This document shows positions 53,821 through 62,485 of a stretch of DNA of 64,000 bases, piece by piece. The number at the start of each line of letters is the position of its first letter. Within the stretch, counting starts at the first letter, position 1. Both the position numbers and the translations under genes were made by a program. The notes beneath the pieces were generated by a model. That model worked only from the letters and a program-made list of their open reading frames with translations, was not told where the DNA came from and did not search any database. Location of the stretch: the NCBI GenBank assembly GCA_045629045.1, contig JAZQQM010000027.1, positions 62,001-126,000 on the forward strand, read 5' to 3'. This DNA comes from JAILLW01 sp045629045 (GTDB lineage: Bacteria > Bacillota > Clostridia > Lachnospirales > Lachnospiraceae).

Positions 53821-54360
53821 ATGAGAGTTATTGCCGGTAAGTGTAGATCACTTAATTTAAAAACACCAAAAGGATTAAATACCAGGCCAACACAGGACAG
53901 AATTAAAGAAACTTTGTTTAATATGATTCAAAATGATCTTGGAGATTGTGTTTTCGTGGATGTTTTTGCCGGGAGCGGCGGAATAGGCATCGAAGCACTG
54001 TCAAGAGGAGCCCGGCACTGTTACTTTATTGATAATAATAAAGAGGCTGTTGAATGCATTACGGAAAATCTTAAGTTTACCAAGCTCTTTAATGATGCTA
54101 CTATACTTAAGAATGATTATATTGCTTCCTTATCACTGATTAACGAAAAGGAAGTAGATATCGTTTTTATGGATCCGCCTTATGAAGCCGGATATGAAGG
54201 CGCATTATTTGATACGCTTTATAACAAACCATACATTACAGAGAATACATTGATAATACTTGAAGCATCACTAAACAAGGATTTTTCCTTCGAAGGTTTT
54301 GACATTATAAAAGAAAAAAGATATAAAACTAATAAGCATATTTTTTTTAGGAGAGCATAA
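53821..54360 (+). CDS. rsmD: 16S rRNA (guanine-966-N2)-methyltransferase
   Basis: A 179-residue SAM-dependent methyltransferase of small-subunit rRNA. It opens MRVIAGKCRSLNLKTPKG, has the SAM motif VFAGSGGIGIEALSRGA and the catalytic DPPYE motif. It overlaps coaD by one base (TAATG), the usual rsmD-coaD pairing. Confidence 0.95.
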   Translation: MRVIAGKCRSLNLKTPKGLNTRPTQDRIKETLFNMIQNDLGDCVFVDVFAGSGGIGIEALSRGARHCYFIDNNKEAVECITENLKFTKLFNDATILKNDYIASLSLINEKEVDIVFMDPPYEAGYEGALFDTLYNKPYITENTLIILEASLNKDFSFEGFDIIKEKRYKTNKHIFFRRA

Positions 54361-54848
54361 TGAAGAGTGCAATATATCCGGGAAGTTTTGATCCGGTAAC
54401 ATATGGTCATATTGATGTGATAAAAAGAGCTGCCAGGATGTTTGATGTTTTGACGGTCTCTGTTTTGGACAATAAAAGTAAGCAACCATTGTTTTCAGTA
54501 GATGAACGTGTTAAAATGCTAAAGGAAGCGCTTAAAGATATTGATAATGTTCAGGTAGAATCTTTTAGCGGCCTTTTAGTTGACTATTGTAAGTCAAAAG
54601 ACGTACATGTTGTAATCAGAGGACTTCGTGCCATTACAGATTTTGAGTATGAACTTCAAAATGCCCAAACAAATCGATTGATTTCACAGGGGGAAGTTGA
54701 TACTGTATTTTTGACTACTTCATTGGAATACGCATATCTTAGTTCCAGTGCTGTTAAGGAAATTGCTTATTTCGGCGGTGATGTTACTCCTTGTGTACCT
54801 GATTTTGTAGGAAAAGCAGTATACGAAAAGTACAACATTAAAAAATAA
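54360..54848 (+). CDS. coaD: Phosphopantetheine adenylyltransferase
   Basis: A 162-residue nucleotidyltransferase for the fourth step of coenzyme A synthesis. The HxGH-type motif is YPGSFDPVTYGHIDVI. GLRAITDFEYE, the Arg-rich QTNR region and the C-terminal SSSAVKEIA are canonical. The length is typical. It starts within the rsmD stop. Confidence 0.97.
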   Translation: MKSAIYPGSFDPVTYGHIDVIKRAARMFDVLTVSVLDNKSKQPLFSVDERVKMLKEALKDIDNVQVESFSGLLVDYCKSKDVHVVIRGLRAITDFEYELQNAQTNRLISQGEVDTVFLTTSLEYAYLSSSAVKEIAYFGGDVTPCVPDFVGKAVYEKYNIKK

Positions 54849-54859
54849 TGGGGGAAACC

Positions 54860-55564
54860 ATGAGCAGTAGAATTGAACAGTTAATTGATGAAATCGAAGA
54901 TTATATTGATAATTGTAAATATCAGCCTTTGTCAAACAGTAAGATTATTGTTAATAAAGAAGAAATTGATGAGCTGTTAAGAGAACTTAAAAACACAACA
55001 CCCAAAGAACTGGTAAGATATCAGAAGGTAGTGTCTAATCAGCAGGAAATTCTTAAAGAAGCAAAGGAAAAAGCACAGTCTTTAATAGATGAGGCGGCAG
55101 CGAGAACCAATGAGATGATATCTCAGAACGCAATTATGCAACAGGCATACGCTCAGGCCGACGAAGTAGTAAAGACAGCATATTCTCAGGCACAGGAAAT
55201 ATTGACAACAGCTACTTTAGAGGCTAATGCAGTTAAATCTGCTGCAGTTGAATATATGGATAATATGCTTTCGGCATATGAAAATGTGGTTTCTCAAACT
55301 ATGAGAGTTGCACAGAGTCACTACGAAAGCTTTTACACTCAGTTAAATCAGTATCATGAGATTGCGGTTTCGAACCGAAACGAAATCAATCCGCCTACTA
55401 TAGATGATACTGCCGAATTACCAACTGATTTTGAGATGCAGGATACGGGAGCCATTCTGGTTCCGGAAGATACTACAGGAAATATCCCGGTAGTTAACAA
55501 TGTTACTTCAGCGGCTGCAGCTGCTGATCCTAACGGAGATTTGAAATTAGATTTATTGTCGTAA
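54860..55564 (+). CDS. Coiled-coil protein downstream of coaD
   Basis: A 234-residue soluble protein with a long Ala/Gln/Glu-rich helix (about residues 50-160), reminiscent of the b-subunit stalk of ATP synthase but without a membrane segment. The C-terminal ~60 residues are acidic and probably disordered. ATG 54860 is preferred because a GGGG run precedes it; the ATG at 54848, overlapping the coaD stop, is an alternative. Proteins of this type are common after coaD in Lachnospiraceae, but I know no function. Confidence 0.75.
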   Translation: MSSRIEQLIDEIEDYIDNCKYQPLSNSKIIVNKEEIDELLRELKNTTPKELVRYQKVVSNQQEILKEAKEKAQSLIDEAAARTNEMISQNAIMQQAYAQADEVVKTAYSQAQEILTTATLEANAVKSAAVEYMDNMLSAYENVVSQTMRVAQSHYESFYTQLNQYHEIAVSNRNEINPPTIDDTAELPTDFEMQDTGAILVPEDTTGNIPVVNNVTSAAAAADPNGDLKLDLLS

Positions 55565-55569
55565 TTATT

Positions 55570-55603
55570 TTCACCGGCGTTAATTACGCCGGTGAACTTT
55601 TGT
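55570..55603 (+). terminator. Terminator after the rsmD-coaD group
   Basis: TTCACCGGCGT pairs with ACGCCGGTGAA across a 5-nt loop and is followed by CTTTTGTT. Confidence 0.85.
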
Positions 55604-55615
55604 TAAAGGGAAATT

Positions 55616-56836
55616 ATGGGTTATACGATTGTTATCGATCCCGGCCACGGCGGTGCTAACGAAGGTGGAATAAACGGGGCATTAATTGAAAAAGATCTGA
55701 CGGTGGTTGTTGCCGATGCAATGAAAGATTATCTGGAGCAGTTTGATGATGTTACAGTATACGTCACCAGAACATCGGATGTTGATATGAGCATTCAGCA
55801 AAGGCTTGATTTTGCCAAGGGCGTTAATGCTGATTATTTTATTTCTTTGCATTTTAACATGTCGACATTACATAATCTTTACGGTTCCGAAATATGGTTG
55901 CCGATACAGGGGGATTATTATTCAAAATTATATCCTTTTGCGGATCAGGTTATATCCAATTTCGAAGGTATGGGTTTTCACAACAGAGGAATTAAGACCC
56001 GAGTTGGTAAGTCAAACGACAATTATTACGGAGTAATAAGAATCGGTACTAATTACAAGATTCCCTCATGCATTATAGAACACTGTTATCTTGATAATTC
56101 AAATGATGCCTTTGCGGTACCGTTAAATTCAGGGCAGCTTAAAATGTCCCTTGCCAATTTCGGAGTACAGGATGCAACGGCACTTGCCAAATCACTGCAC
56201 CTTAAATCGACGGCGCTTGGTATTGATTATTCTTCATATCAGTTAAATTCAAAAACCTTTAAGGGTAAAGTCCTTCCGGATGAAACGGAACCTGAAATTA
56301 ATGAAATTTCACTTGTAAGTGCCGACATCCCCAACGGTAAAATTACAATTAATATGCATGCGGTTGATAAGCAGAGCTTTATTCAATATTACATGTACAG
56401 CACAGACGGAGGTGTTACCTATTCCGCGTTGAAAGATTATCCTCGTACAGCCTGGAATAAGTCTGTTGATAATGCAGTAATTACGCTTGATGTTCCTAAG
56501 AATAAACCTGCAAATATCATCACTTGTGTAATCAACCAATACGACAAATTAACAATGAGCAATTTATTAACGGTTGAGTTAACTACCGTTGAAACCCCGG
56601 CTGCCAAAAGCGAACCGCAAGCCGATTATAATGTTGAACTATTGGTAGAAGATAAACCGGAGTATGAAACCGTTACTTACGAGACAGCTGTCGAAGCTAA
56701 TGACAGTAACGGCTCTTTGGGCATTAAAATCGGAATTTTTGCAACCGGAGCAATACTTTTGCTTATATTAATAACAGTTATTGCATCCAAAATATTTACG
56801 AAAAAGAAAAAGAGAAATGTTAAAAAAGATTATTAA
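55616..56836 (+). CDS. N-acetylmuramoyl-L-alanine amidase domain protein, C-terminally anchored
   Basis: A 406-residue protein that begins directly with an Amidase_3 domain. The zinc ligands and catalytic Glu are visible: His11 (DPGHGG), Glu25, His79 (SLHFN) and Glu155 (CIIEHCYLDN). A region of ~150 residues of unknown fold follows, then one membrane segment (about 373-395) and a Lys-rich end. There is no N-terminal signal peptide, and a TAA lies 12 nt upstream in frame, so none can be missing. Topology is therefore puzzling. A ribosome binding site AAAGGG supports the start. Confidence 0.88.
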   Translation: MGYTIVIDPGHGGANEGGINGALIEKDLTVVVADAMKDYLEQFDDVTVYVTRTSDVDMSIQQRLDFAKGVNADYFISLHFNMSTLHNLYGSEIWLPIQGDYYSKLYPFADQVISNFEGMGFHNRGIKTRVGKSNDNYYGVIRIGTNYKIPSCIIEHCYLDNSNDAFAVPLNSGQLKMSLANFGVQDATALAKSLHLKSTALGIDYSSYQLNSKTFKGKVLPDETEPEINEISLVSADIPNGKITINMHAVDKQSFIQYYMYSTDGGVTYSALKDYPRTAWNKSVDNAVITLDVPKNKPANIITCVINQYDKLTMSNLLTVELTTVETPAAKSEPQADYNVELLVEDKPEYETVTYETAVEANDSNGSLGIKIGIFATGAILLLILITVIASKIFTKKKKRNVKKDY

Positions 56837-57386
56837 AGGTGACTTCGGTTACATTCACCAAAAACGAAATCGTGTGATTTTAATTACAATTATATATTTT
56901 GCTATATCTGCCGCAATTATAATAACGGGATATATTACCACAGGGACCAAAAGGAATCTTCTTACTGTTGTGGGAATATTGGGATGTTTGCCGGCATGCA
57001 AGAGTGCTGTATCCATGATTATGTTTATTAGGGCCAAAGGGTGTACTAAAAACAGTTACGAGCAGATTAATCCCTTATGTGACAATCTAATATCTATGTA
57101 TGATATGTATTTTACTTCATATTCAAAGAATTATCCCATATCACATATGGTAGTAAATGACAATGTGATAATAGGATATTATGAAGCGGATAAATTTGAC
57201 GAAAAAGAATGTATTAATCATTTAAATACAATATTAAAAACCGCAGGTCATAAAAATATAACCGTATCTTTAACAAATGATATTAATAAATACAAAAGTA
57301 TGCTTGGCTCCATGAATCAAAAAATCAGTACAAATGAAGCTAAAGATGATGAGGTTCGTATATCTTTGTACGAGGTTACACTTTAA
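56817..57386 (+). CDS. Membrane protein of unknown function, 189 residues
   Basis: I do not recognise the family. It has two predicted membrane segments (about residues 20-43 and 48-70), then a soluble domain of ~110 residues. ATG 56817 lies inside the end of the amidase gene (20-nt overlap) and leaves a basic N-terminus; the ORF runs 12 codons further upstream without a site. Overlap and proximity suggest joint expression with the amidase. Confidence 0.7.
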   Translation: MLKKIIKGDFGYIHQKRNRVILITIIYFAISAAIIITGYITTGTKRNLLTVVGILGCLPACKSAVSMIMFIRAKGCTKNSYEQINPLCDNLISMYDMYFTSYSKNYPISHMVVNDNVIIGYYEADKFDEKECINHLNTILKTAGHKNITVSLTNDINKYKSMLGSMNQKISTNEAKDDEVRISLYEVTL

Positions 57387-57402
57387 TATTTGAGGTATTA
57401 TC

Positions 57403-58332
57403 TTGAAAGAATATACTGTAAGCAAATCGGATGAAGGTCAAAGACTTGATAAATATTTAGGAAGAATACTTGTTAATGCTCCCGGTTCATTTATTTATAA
57501 GATGCTTCGTAAAAAGAATATAAAATTAAATGATACAAAAGCATCCGGTTCCGAAAAATTAAATGCCGGCGACAACATAAAAATATATTTGTCTGACGAA
57601 ACCTTTGATTCTTTTTGCATTAAAGAATCAGTGGATGTATCTTCCTACGAAAAAGCATATAAAACCTTGAAAAACATTAATATAGTTTATGAAGATGATG
57701 ATATAGTCGTTTTTAATAAGCCGTCAAATGTACTTTCTCAAAAATCAAAACCCTCTGATATATCAATGAATGAATATCTCATAGGATATCTTCTTAATCG
57801 CGGAATTGTTAATGAGAATTCTTTGAATTCATTTAAGCCGTCAATCCTTAACAGACTTGACAGAAATACAAAAGGGCTGATTATAGGTTCCAAAACCCTT
57901 AAAGGAAGCACTTTAATTTCGGCCATGATTAAAGACCGAAGCCTTAAAAAGTATTATAAAGCCACCTGCATGGGGCGAATAGATAATCCCATATTGCTGG
58001 ATGATTATTTAATAAAGGACGAAAAAACAAATAAAGTAAAAGTAATAAAAGATAATATTCCCGGAAGCAGTCGCATTAAAACATACGTAATTCCAATCAA
58101 TAATTACGATGACAGAACACAGATTGAAATCGAACTGATTACAGGTAAATCACATCAAATAAGAGCTCATATGGCGTTCATTAATCATCCTCTTTTGGGG
58201 GACTATAAATACGGCAATAAGTCCTTTAATGAAAAATACGATATAAATGAACAGGTTTTGTGCGCATATAAATTAGTTTTTCCCTCCGATTGTCCGGAAG
58301 AAAAATGGAACAATCTCGTTATTAAATTATGA
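57403..58332 (+). CDS. RluA family pseudouridine synthase
   Basis: A 309-residue RNA-modifying enzyme. An N-terminal S4 domain (about residues 12-70) precedes the catalytic domain with NRLDRNTKGLIIG, where the Asp is the catalytic residue, and HQIRAHMAFINHPLLGD near the end. The start is TTG 57403 after GAGGT. Which uridine is modified (RluC/RluD type) cannot be told. It overlaps recU by 4 nt. Confidence 0.9.
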   Translation: MKEYTVSKSDEGQRLDKYLGRILVNAPGSFIYKMLRKKNIKLNDTKASGSEKLNAGDNIKIYLSDETFDSFCIKESVDVSSYEKAYKTLKNINIVYEDDDIVVFNKPSNVLSQKSKPSDISMNEYLIGYLLNRGIVNENSLNSFKPSILNRLDRNTKGLIIGSKTLKGSTLISAMIKDRSLKKYYKATCMGRIDNPILLDDYLIKDEKTNKVKVIKDNIPGSSRIKTYVIPINNYDDRTQIEIELITGKSHQIRAHMAFINHPLLGDYKYGNKSFNEKYDINEQVLCAYKLVFPSDCPEEKWNNLVIKL

Positions 58333-58874
58333 GTACATGGAAATCAAGAGGACTTCGAGGTTCATATCTTGAAGATTTAATCAATAATACAAATGAAATA
58401 TATAAAGAAAAAGGACTGGCTGTTGTTCAAAAAATTCCAACGCCTATAACGCCTATCAAGATGAATCCCAAGGGAAAGCAGATTACTCTTGCGTATTTTG
58501 ATCAAAAAAGTACCGTGGATTATATAGGTGCGGTTCAGGGGCTCCCTGTGTGTTTTGACGCCAAGGAATGTCGGGAAGAACGATTTCCCCTTCAAAATAT
58601 TCATGCTCATCAGGTTGATTTTATGGAGCACTTCGAGAAACAGGGCGGTATTTCCTTTTTTATTATATATTTTACGACAAAGGATATAATGTATTATCTG
58701 CCCTTCGAAATGTTTAAGTTCTTTTGGGACAGAGCTATGGAAGAGGGTGGAAGAAAAAGCTTTAAGATAGACGAGCTTAACCCGGATTATATAATAAAAC
58801 CTAACGAGGGCGTCTTCGTTCCGTATCTTGAAGCCTTAAAACGTGATGTGGAAGAAAGAGATTTGTTGACATAA
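58329..58874 (+). CDS. recU: Holliday junction resolvase RecU
   Basis: A 181-residue endonuclease of the Firmicutes type that resolves four-way junctions, the counterpart of the RuvC used elsewhere and here a complement to RuvAB. It opens WKSRGLRGSYLEDLIN; the nuclease core shows STVDYIG and the catalytic FDAKECREE. It overlaps the preceding gene by 4 nt, and the his promoter follows within the next 70 nt. Confidence 0.93.
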   Translation: MSTWKSRGLRGSYLEDLINNTNEIYKEKGLAVVQKIPTPITPIKMNPKGKQITLAYFDQKSTVDYIGAVQGLPVCFDAKECREERFPLQNIHAHQVDFMEHFEKQGGISFFIIYFTTKDIMYYLPFEMFKFFWDRAMEEGGRKSFKIDELNPDYIIKPNEGVFVPYLEALKRDVEERDLLT

Positions 58875-58894
58875 TCATTTTAGTATGGTAGCAT
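58866..58894 (+). promoter_or_regulatory. his operon promoter
   Basis: A consensus TTGACA (58866-58871), a 17-nt spacer and TAGCAT (58889-58894), 47 nt before the start codon. Confidence 0.75.
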
Positions 58895-58895
58895 A

Positions 58896-58927
58896 GTAAC
58901 GAATTATCACGTTACCACACTAAAGTG
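58896..58927 (+). promoter_or_regulatory. Operator-like inverted repeats at the his transcription start
   Basis: GTAACG and CGTTAC (58896-58915) form an inverted repeat with an 8-nt centre at the expected start of transcription. Immediately after lies CACACTAAAGTG (58916-58927), whose exact reverse complement sits inside the argH promoter. Confidence 0.55.
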
Positions 58928-58941
58928 AATGGAGAATTTAT

Positions 58942-60591
58942 ATGAAAAACAGTTATTTATTGCATACACCCGAAGGAGTCAGAGATCTTTACGGTGAAGA
59001 ATATGAACAGAAGCTTAATCTCGAAGCTAAGATAAGAGATATTTTTAAAGCAGAATCTTATAAGGAGATTCAGACGCCCACATTTGAATATTTTGATGTA
59101 TTTTCATCGGGAATAAGTACAACTTCCACAAACGAATTATTTAAATTTAATGATTCCGACGGTAATACCTTGGTTTTAAGACCCGACTTTACTCCGTCTA
59201 TAGCACGTTGCGCAGCCAAGTATTTTGCGGAGGAAACAGATCCAATAAGATTTTGTTATTCAGGAAATACATTTGCAAATACTTCATTACTTCAGGGCAA
59301 ACTTAAAGAAGTTACCCAAATGGGAGCGGAGCTTATATGCGACAGCTCGGTAAGTGCCGATGCGGAAATGATTGCCCTTGCACTTAAAGTACTTAAGAGT
59401 GCAGGCTTAAAAGACATACAAATAACTGTCGGTAATGCGGATTTCTATAAGGGTATTTGTGAAGAACTTAATATTTCAAAAGATGTTGAACTTAACGTAA
59501 GGGATTATATTTCACAGAAGAATATATATGGTGCTTATGATTATCTTAAAGAGCAAAATTTGTCCTCTGACATTTGCGACAGGATTATTTCCGTAACAAA
59601 CCATTTTGGTACGATGGAAGTTCTTGATAATGCCCTTAACGATGCCACTAATGTTCGTTCCAAAAATGCGGTTCTTAGATTAAAAGAGCTTCATAATGAG
59701 CTTGTCAAACGCAATGTTGACGAATATGTAATTTATGATTTGGGAATGCTTAGCAAATATAATTACTATACGGGAGTAATTTTCAGAGCATTCACATACG
59801 GCATCGGCGATGCCATTTTAAAGGGCGGAAGATACGATAATCTATTGTCAAATTTCGGTAAGGATGCGCCTGCTATCGGCTTTTGCGTAGTTATTGATGA
59901 CTTATTAAGCGCTCTTAATAAAGAAAAAATGAATCCTGTTAATAAGGAAGACAGATATCTTACATTCGCCTTAGGCAAAGGCAGACTTGCAAACAAGACA
60001 ATGTCAATGCTTGAACAGATGGGCATTTTCTGTGAGGAGATGAAGGACAAAGATACAAGAAAGCTTATATTTGTAAATGAAGAGTACAAGCTTAAGTTCT
60101 TTCTTGCCAAAGGTCCCGATGTTCCAACGTATGTGGAATACGGAGCTGCCGATATCGGAGTTGTAGGCGAAGATACGATACTCGAAGAAGGAAGAGATGT
60201 ATTTGAAGTTCTTGATTTGGGATTCGGAAAATGCAGAATGTGTGTATGCGGTCCCAAGGAAGCAAAGGAGCTTTTGCAACATCGAGAAAGAATAAGAGTT
60301 GCAAGTAAGTATCCTAAGATTGCAAAAGATTATTTTTATAATAAAAAGCATCAGACAGTTGATATTATTAAGCTAAACGGTTCGGTGGAACTGGGTCCTA
60401 TAGTTGAGTTGTCGGATGTTATAGTAGATATAGTCGAAACAGGTTCCACCCTTAGAGAAAACGGCCTTGAGGTATTGGAAGAAATCATTCCTTTATCTGC
60501 AAGAATGATAGTTAATCCGGTTTCAATGCAGATGGAATCAAAGAGAATTAAAGAGCTGATTTTAGGAATGAAAGCTCTGTGTGAGGAATAG
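58942..60591 (+). CDS. hisZG: HisZ-HisG fusion: ATP phosphoribosyltransferase regulatory and catalytic parts
   Basis: A 549-residue protein that carries both halves of the first histidine enzyme. Residues 1 to about 330 are HisZ, a histidyl-tRNA-synthetase-like regulatory subunit (LLHTPEGVRDLYGE, then VLRPDFTPSIARC). Residues about 337-549 are the short catalytic HisG, which normally needs HisZ in trans. It has ALGKGRL (about 343-349), DIGVVGEDTI and the PRPP loop VETGSTLREN (about 498-507). The frame is open throughout, with no stop or internal start at the junction. Separate proteins are usual, so this is a natural fusion. Confidence 0.9.
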   Translation: MKNSYLLHTPEGVRDLYGEEYEQKLNLEAKIRDIFKAESYKEIQTPTFEYFDVFSSGISTTSTNELFKFNDSDGNTLVLRPDFTPSIARCAAKYFAEETDPIRFCYSGNTFANTSLLQGKLKEVTQMGAELICDSSVSADAEMIALALKVLKSAGLKDIQITVGNADFYKGICEELNISKDVELNVRDYISQKNIYGAYDYLKEQNLSSDICDRIISVTNHFGTMEVLDNALNDATNVRSKNAVLRLKELHNELVKRNVDEYVIYDLGMLSKYNYYTGVIFRAFTYGIGDAILKGGRYDNLLSNFGKDAPAIGFCVVIDDLLSALNKEKMNPVNKEDRYLTFALGKGRLANKTMSMLEQMGIFCEEMKDKDTRKLIFVNEEYKLKFFLAKGPDVPTYVEYGAADIGVVGEDTILEEGRDVFEVLDLGFGKCRMCVCGPKEAKELLQHRERIRVASKYPKIAKDYFYNKKHQTVDIIKLNGSVELGPIVELSDVIVDIVETGSTLRENGLEVLEEIIPLSARMIVNPVSMQMESKRIKELILGMKALCEE

Positions 60592-60595
60592 ATAA

Positions 60596-61885
60596 ATGAG
60601 AATAGTAAATTTAACAACAGAAACAAAGAATAACATTCTTGAAGATTTATTAAAGCGCAGCCCTAATTCATACAGCGAGTATGAGGCTGTTGTTAATGAA
60701 ATTATAAATAATGTTCGTATCAACAAAGATAAGGCATTGTTTGATTATACTTTAAAATTCGATAAATTCAATTTAAACGAATCAAACATTAAGGTTACAA
60801 AGGAAGAAATTGACGAGGCATATAAGCTTGTTGATCCCGAGCTTATCGAAGTAATGAAGCACTCTGCCGAAAATGTACGTGCTTTCCACGAAAAAATGCT
60901 TCGTCAAAGCTGGATTGACACTAAAGAAGACGGTTCTATATTAGGCCAGAGATTTACGCCTATAGAAGTTTCCGGTGTTTACGTTCCCGGAGGTAAAGCC
61001 GCATATCCAAGCTCTGTAATAATGAATATTATTCCTGCAAAAGTAGCGGGAGTTAAGAAAATAATCATGACAACACCTCCCAACGCGGAAGGTAAAGTCA
61101 ATCCGGGTACCCTCGTTGCGGCTTCAATAGCAGGCTGCGATGAGATATATAAGGTAGGCGGAGCTCAGGCAATTGCAGCAATGGCATTCGGTACCGAGTC
61201 AATTCCCAAGGTATCCAAAATTACAGGACCGGGAAACATTTTCGTTGCTTTGGCCAAAAAGGCATGTTTCGGATATGTCTCAATCGACTCAATCGCAGGA
61301 CCTTCGGAAATTCTTGTTTTGGCTGACGAAAGTGCCAATCCAAGATATGTTGCCGCAGATTTACTTTCTCAGGCAGAGCATGACGAAATGGCATCTGCAA
61401 TTTTAATCACTACATCAAAGGAACTGGCAACTAAAGTTTCCGAAGAGGTTGATGAATTTACCAAAACTTTGTCAAGAAAAGATATAATAAATAAGTCACT
61501 TGATAATTACGGATATATTCTTGTTGCACAGAATATGGATGATGCAATTGATGCTGCAAACGAAATTGCATCCGAGCACATGGAAATTCTTACGAAAAAT
61601 CCGTTTGAAACCATGACTAAGGTTAAGAATGCAGGAGCAATATTCCTTGGAGAATATTCTTCGGAACCTTTGGGCGATTATTTTGCCGGTCCCAATCACA
61701 TTCTGCCGACTAACGGAACCGCAAAGTTCTTCAGTCCCCTTAATGTTGATGATTTCCTTAAGAAAACAAGCATAATAAGCTATTCTAAAGACGGATTAAG
61801 CAAGGTTCATAATGAAATCGAATTATTTGCCGAGTCCGAAGGACTTACGGCTCATGCCAATTCGGTTGCAGTCAGATTTGAATAA
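60596..61885 (+). CDS. hisD: Histidinol dehydrogenase
   Basis: A 429-residue zinc enzyme that oxidises histidinol twice to histidine. The sequence shows VYVPGGKAAYPSSVIMN, DSIAGPSEILVLAD, LLSQAEHDEMASAIL (catalytic Glu-His) and the C-terminal GPNHILPTNGTAKF. It lies 4 nt after the hisZG stop. Confidence 0.96.
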   Translation: MRIVNLTTETKNNILEDLLKRSPNSYSEYEAVVNEIINNVRINKDKALFDYTLKFDKFNLNESNIKVTKEEIDEAYKLVDPELIEVMKHSAENVRAFHEKMLRQSWIDTKEDGSILGQRFTPIEVSGVYVPGGKAAYPSSVIMNIIPAKVAGVKKIIMTTPPNAEGKVNPGTLVAASIAGCDEIYKVGGAQAIAAMAFGTESIPKVSKITGPGNIFVALAKKACFGYVSIDSIAGPSEILVLADESANPRYVAADLLSQAEHDEMASAILITTSKELATKVSEEVDEFTKTLSRKDIINKSLDNYGYILVAQNMDDAIDAANEIASEHMEILTKNPFETMTKVKNAGAIFLGEYSSEPLGDYFAGPNHILPTNGTAKFFSPLNVDDFLKKTSIISYSKDGLSKVHNEIELFAESEGLTAHANSVAVRFE

Positions 61886-61900
61886 GGAGACAAATAATTA

Positions 61901-62485
61901 ATGAGAACAGCTACTGTAAATCGCAAAACAAAAGAAACCGATATTTCCTGTACATTCACTGTTGAAGGAACGGGAAAAAGCAATATAGCAACAGGTATCG
62001 GATTTTTTGATCACATGCTTGAAGGCTTTACGCGTCACGGTTTTTTTGATCTTGATATGACAATCAAAGGAGATCTTAATGTTGACGGTCACCACAGCGT
62101 TGAAGATGCAGGTATTGTACTCGGAACAGCAATCAAAGAAGCTCTCGGAGACAAAAAGGGTATAATGAGATACGGTAGTACAATGCTTCCAATGGACGAC
62201 TCCCTTGCAATGTGTGCAATTGATTTGTCAGGAAGACCCTACCTTGTTTTTGATTGCGATTTTACCGTTGATAAGGTAGGATATCTTGATACCGAATTGA
62301 TTAAAGAATTCTTTTATGCGGTCAGTTATTCCGCAGGAATGAATTTACACCTTAAAATTATGTACGGTCAGAACAATCACCACATGATTGAAGCTATGTT
62401 TAAAGCATTTGCACGTGCTTTGGATGAAGCAACATTAAAAGATCCTCGTTCAAATGAGGTTCTTAGTACGAAAGGAACTTTATAA
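61901..62485 (+). CDS. hisB: Imidazoleglycerol-phosphate dehydratase
   Basis: A 194-residue, monofunctional enzyme for step 6 of histidine synthesis. The Mn-binding motifs GFFDHMLEGFTRHG, DGHHSVEDAGI and NNHHMIEAMFKA are present. It has no histidinol-phosphatase domain. Its stop overlaps the ATG of the next gene. Confidence 0.96.
   Translation: MRTATVNRKTKETDISCTFTVEGTGKSNIATGIGFFDHMLEGFTRHGFFDLDMTIKGDLNVDGHHSVEDAGIVLGTAIKEALGDKKGIMRYGSTMLPMDDSLAMCAIDLSGRPYLVFDCDFTVDKVGYLDTELIKEFFYAVSYSAGMNLHLKIMYGQNNHHMIEAMFKAFARALDEATLKDPRSNEVLSTKGTL

Noticed and set aside
58875..58941. T-box or attenuator leader for the his operon
   Set aside because: Only 67 nt separate recU from the start codon. There is no terminator/antiterminator pair and no His-codon leader peptide.
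59766..60257. A 163-codon open frame antisense to hisZG, and similar long antisense frames at 25194-25676 and 44726-45184
   Set aside because: They lie fully across strongly conserved genes, lack ribosome binding sites and have Ser/Leu/Phe-rich compositions typical of reversed coding sequence.
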